This document shows positions 40,393 through 40,480 of a DNA stretch of 40,480 bases, in pieces. Made by a program: the position numbers and the translations under genes. Source of the stretch: Cytidiella melzeri. Lineage: Eukaryota; Basidiomycota; Agaricomycetes; Polyporales; Irpicaceae. Location of the stretch: the NCBI GenBank assembly GCA_022592445.1, contig JABYQR010000387.1, positions 1 through 40,480 of the forward strand. The letters are read 5' to 3'. The notes beneath the pieces are model-generated. The model made no database searches and was not told where the DNA came from. It saw only the letters and a list, made by a program, of their open reading frames with translations. Every line of letters starts with the position of its first letter. The stretch's first letter is position 1.

Positions 40393-40480
40393 TCAAGGGT
40401 ATCAGGCCTAAGCATTCATGTTTGCAGGAGTCACATGACGCTTCAGAAAAAATCCTTGCCCTTGGTCGGCTTTTTACCCT
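40393..40480 (-). pseudogene. Element E, gag/protease junction at the window edge
   Basis: Only about 90 bases remain, with stops in each minus-strand frame. By position this is the end of gag, but I cannot confirm it from sequence. Confidence 0.3.

Larger units (their letters stand above)
33992..40480 (-). mobile_element. Ty3/gypsy chromovirus retrotransposon E (partial, interrupted)
   Basis: Minus-strand element with 3' LTR 33992-34683, polypurine tract, and pol running to the right edge. The pol frame is damaged by TAA 39835, TAG 38602, TAG 35631 and a one-base insertion near 35465, and by a solo C-family LTR. Its 5' LTR, most of gag and its target duplication are outside the window. It lies inside the hAT element. 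Confidence 0.88.

Noticed and set aside
1..40480. tRNA, rRNA, CRISPR or host genes
   Set aside because: Nothing resembling these was seen on either strand.

Overview
This window holds no recognisable host gene. It is a stack of nested transposable elements from a fungus, most likely a basidiomycete of the Agaricomycetes type. The evidence is a set of chromodomain Ty3/gypsy elements, a tyrosine-recombinase (DIRS/Ngaro-like) element of the kind common in mushroom-forming fungi, and a hAT transposase cut by many introns of about 50 bp with fungal splice signals. The phylum-level call is inference from element families, since no host marker gene is present.

Left half (1-26.8 kb). A DIRS/Ngaro-like element (RNase H and tyrosine recombinase, + strand, 24.68-26.8 kb) was hit by gypsy element C (- strand, 1-24679, running off the left edge). 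C has a 1.85-kb LTR at 22826-24679 that carries its own 175-codon ORF. C was then hit twice. A solo LTR of family B sits in its gag (20872-21640, TSD CAAGT). Complete gypsy element A sits in its reverse transcriptase (607-18278, - strand, 284-bp LTRs, TSD AATTG). A was in turn hit by complete gypsy element B (2550-10321, + strand, LTRs about 720 bp, TSD GCGGT). Removing each insertion plus one TSD copy restores the interrupted reading frame, so the order B in A in C in the DIRS-like element is firm.

Middle (26.9-30.4 kb). A 3' remnant with a polypurine tract leads into an LTR (family F, 27059-28565) that is itself split by a solo LTR (G, 27106-27861, TSD GCAAC). A homologue of B's ORF1 follows. 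A related LTR (H, 29418-30270) comes next and carries a 126-bp MITE-like insertion.

Right half (30.4-40.5 kb). A decayed hAT element (- strand) with at least ten exons was hit in its 5' part by gypsy element E (- strand, 33992 to beyond the right edge). The integrase of E contains a solo LTR of family C (35967-37811, TSD CCGG) with an intact second copy of the LTR ORF.

Most pol genes are broken by nonsense codons or small indels. The items most worth a second look are these. (1) In B, the start codon of ORF1 exists only after splicing (A|TG), inside a stretch of about 1.43 kb with no ATG in any frame, and the next ATG is a plausible Gag start; this suggests a splicing switch between ORF1 and Gag. 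The same split ATG occurs in F. (2) The LTR leaders of B, F and G each carry an intron-like cassette bracketed by a short direct repeat, and between the two B variants the two repeat copies have changed together. (3) The Cys-rich ORF inside the C-family LTR is intact in both copies.
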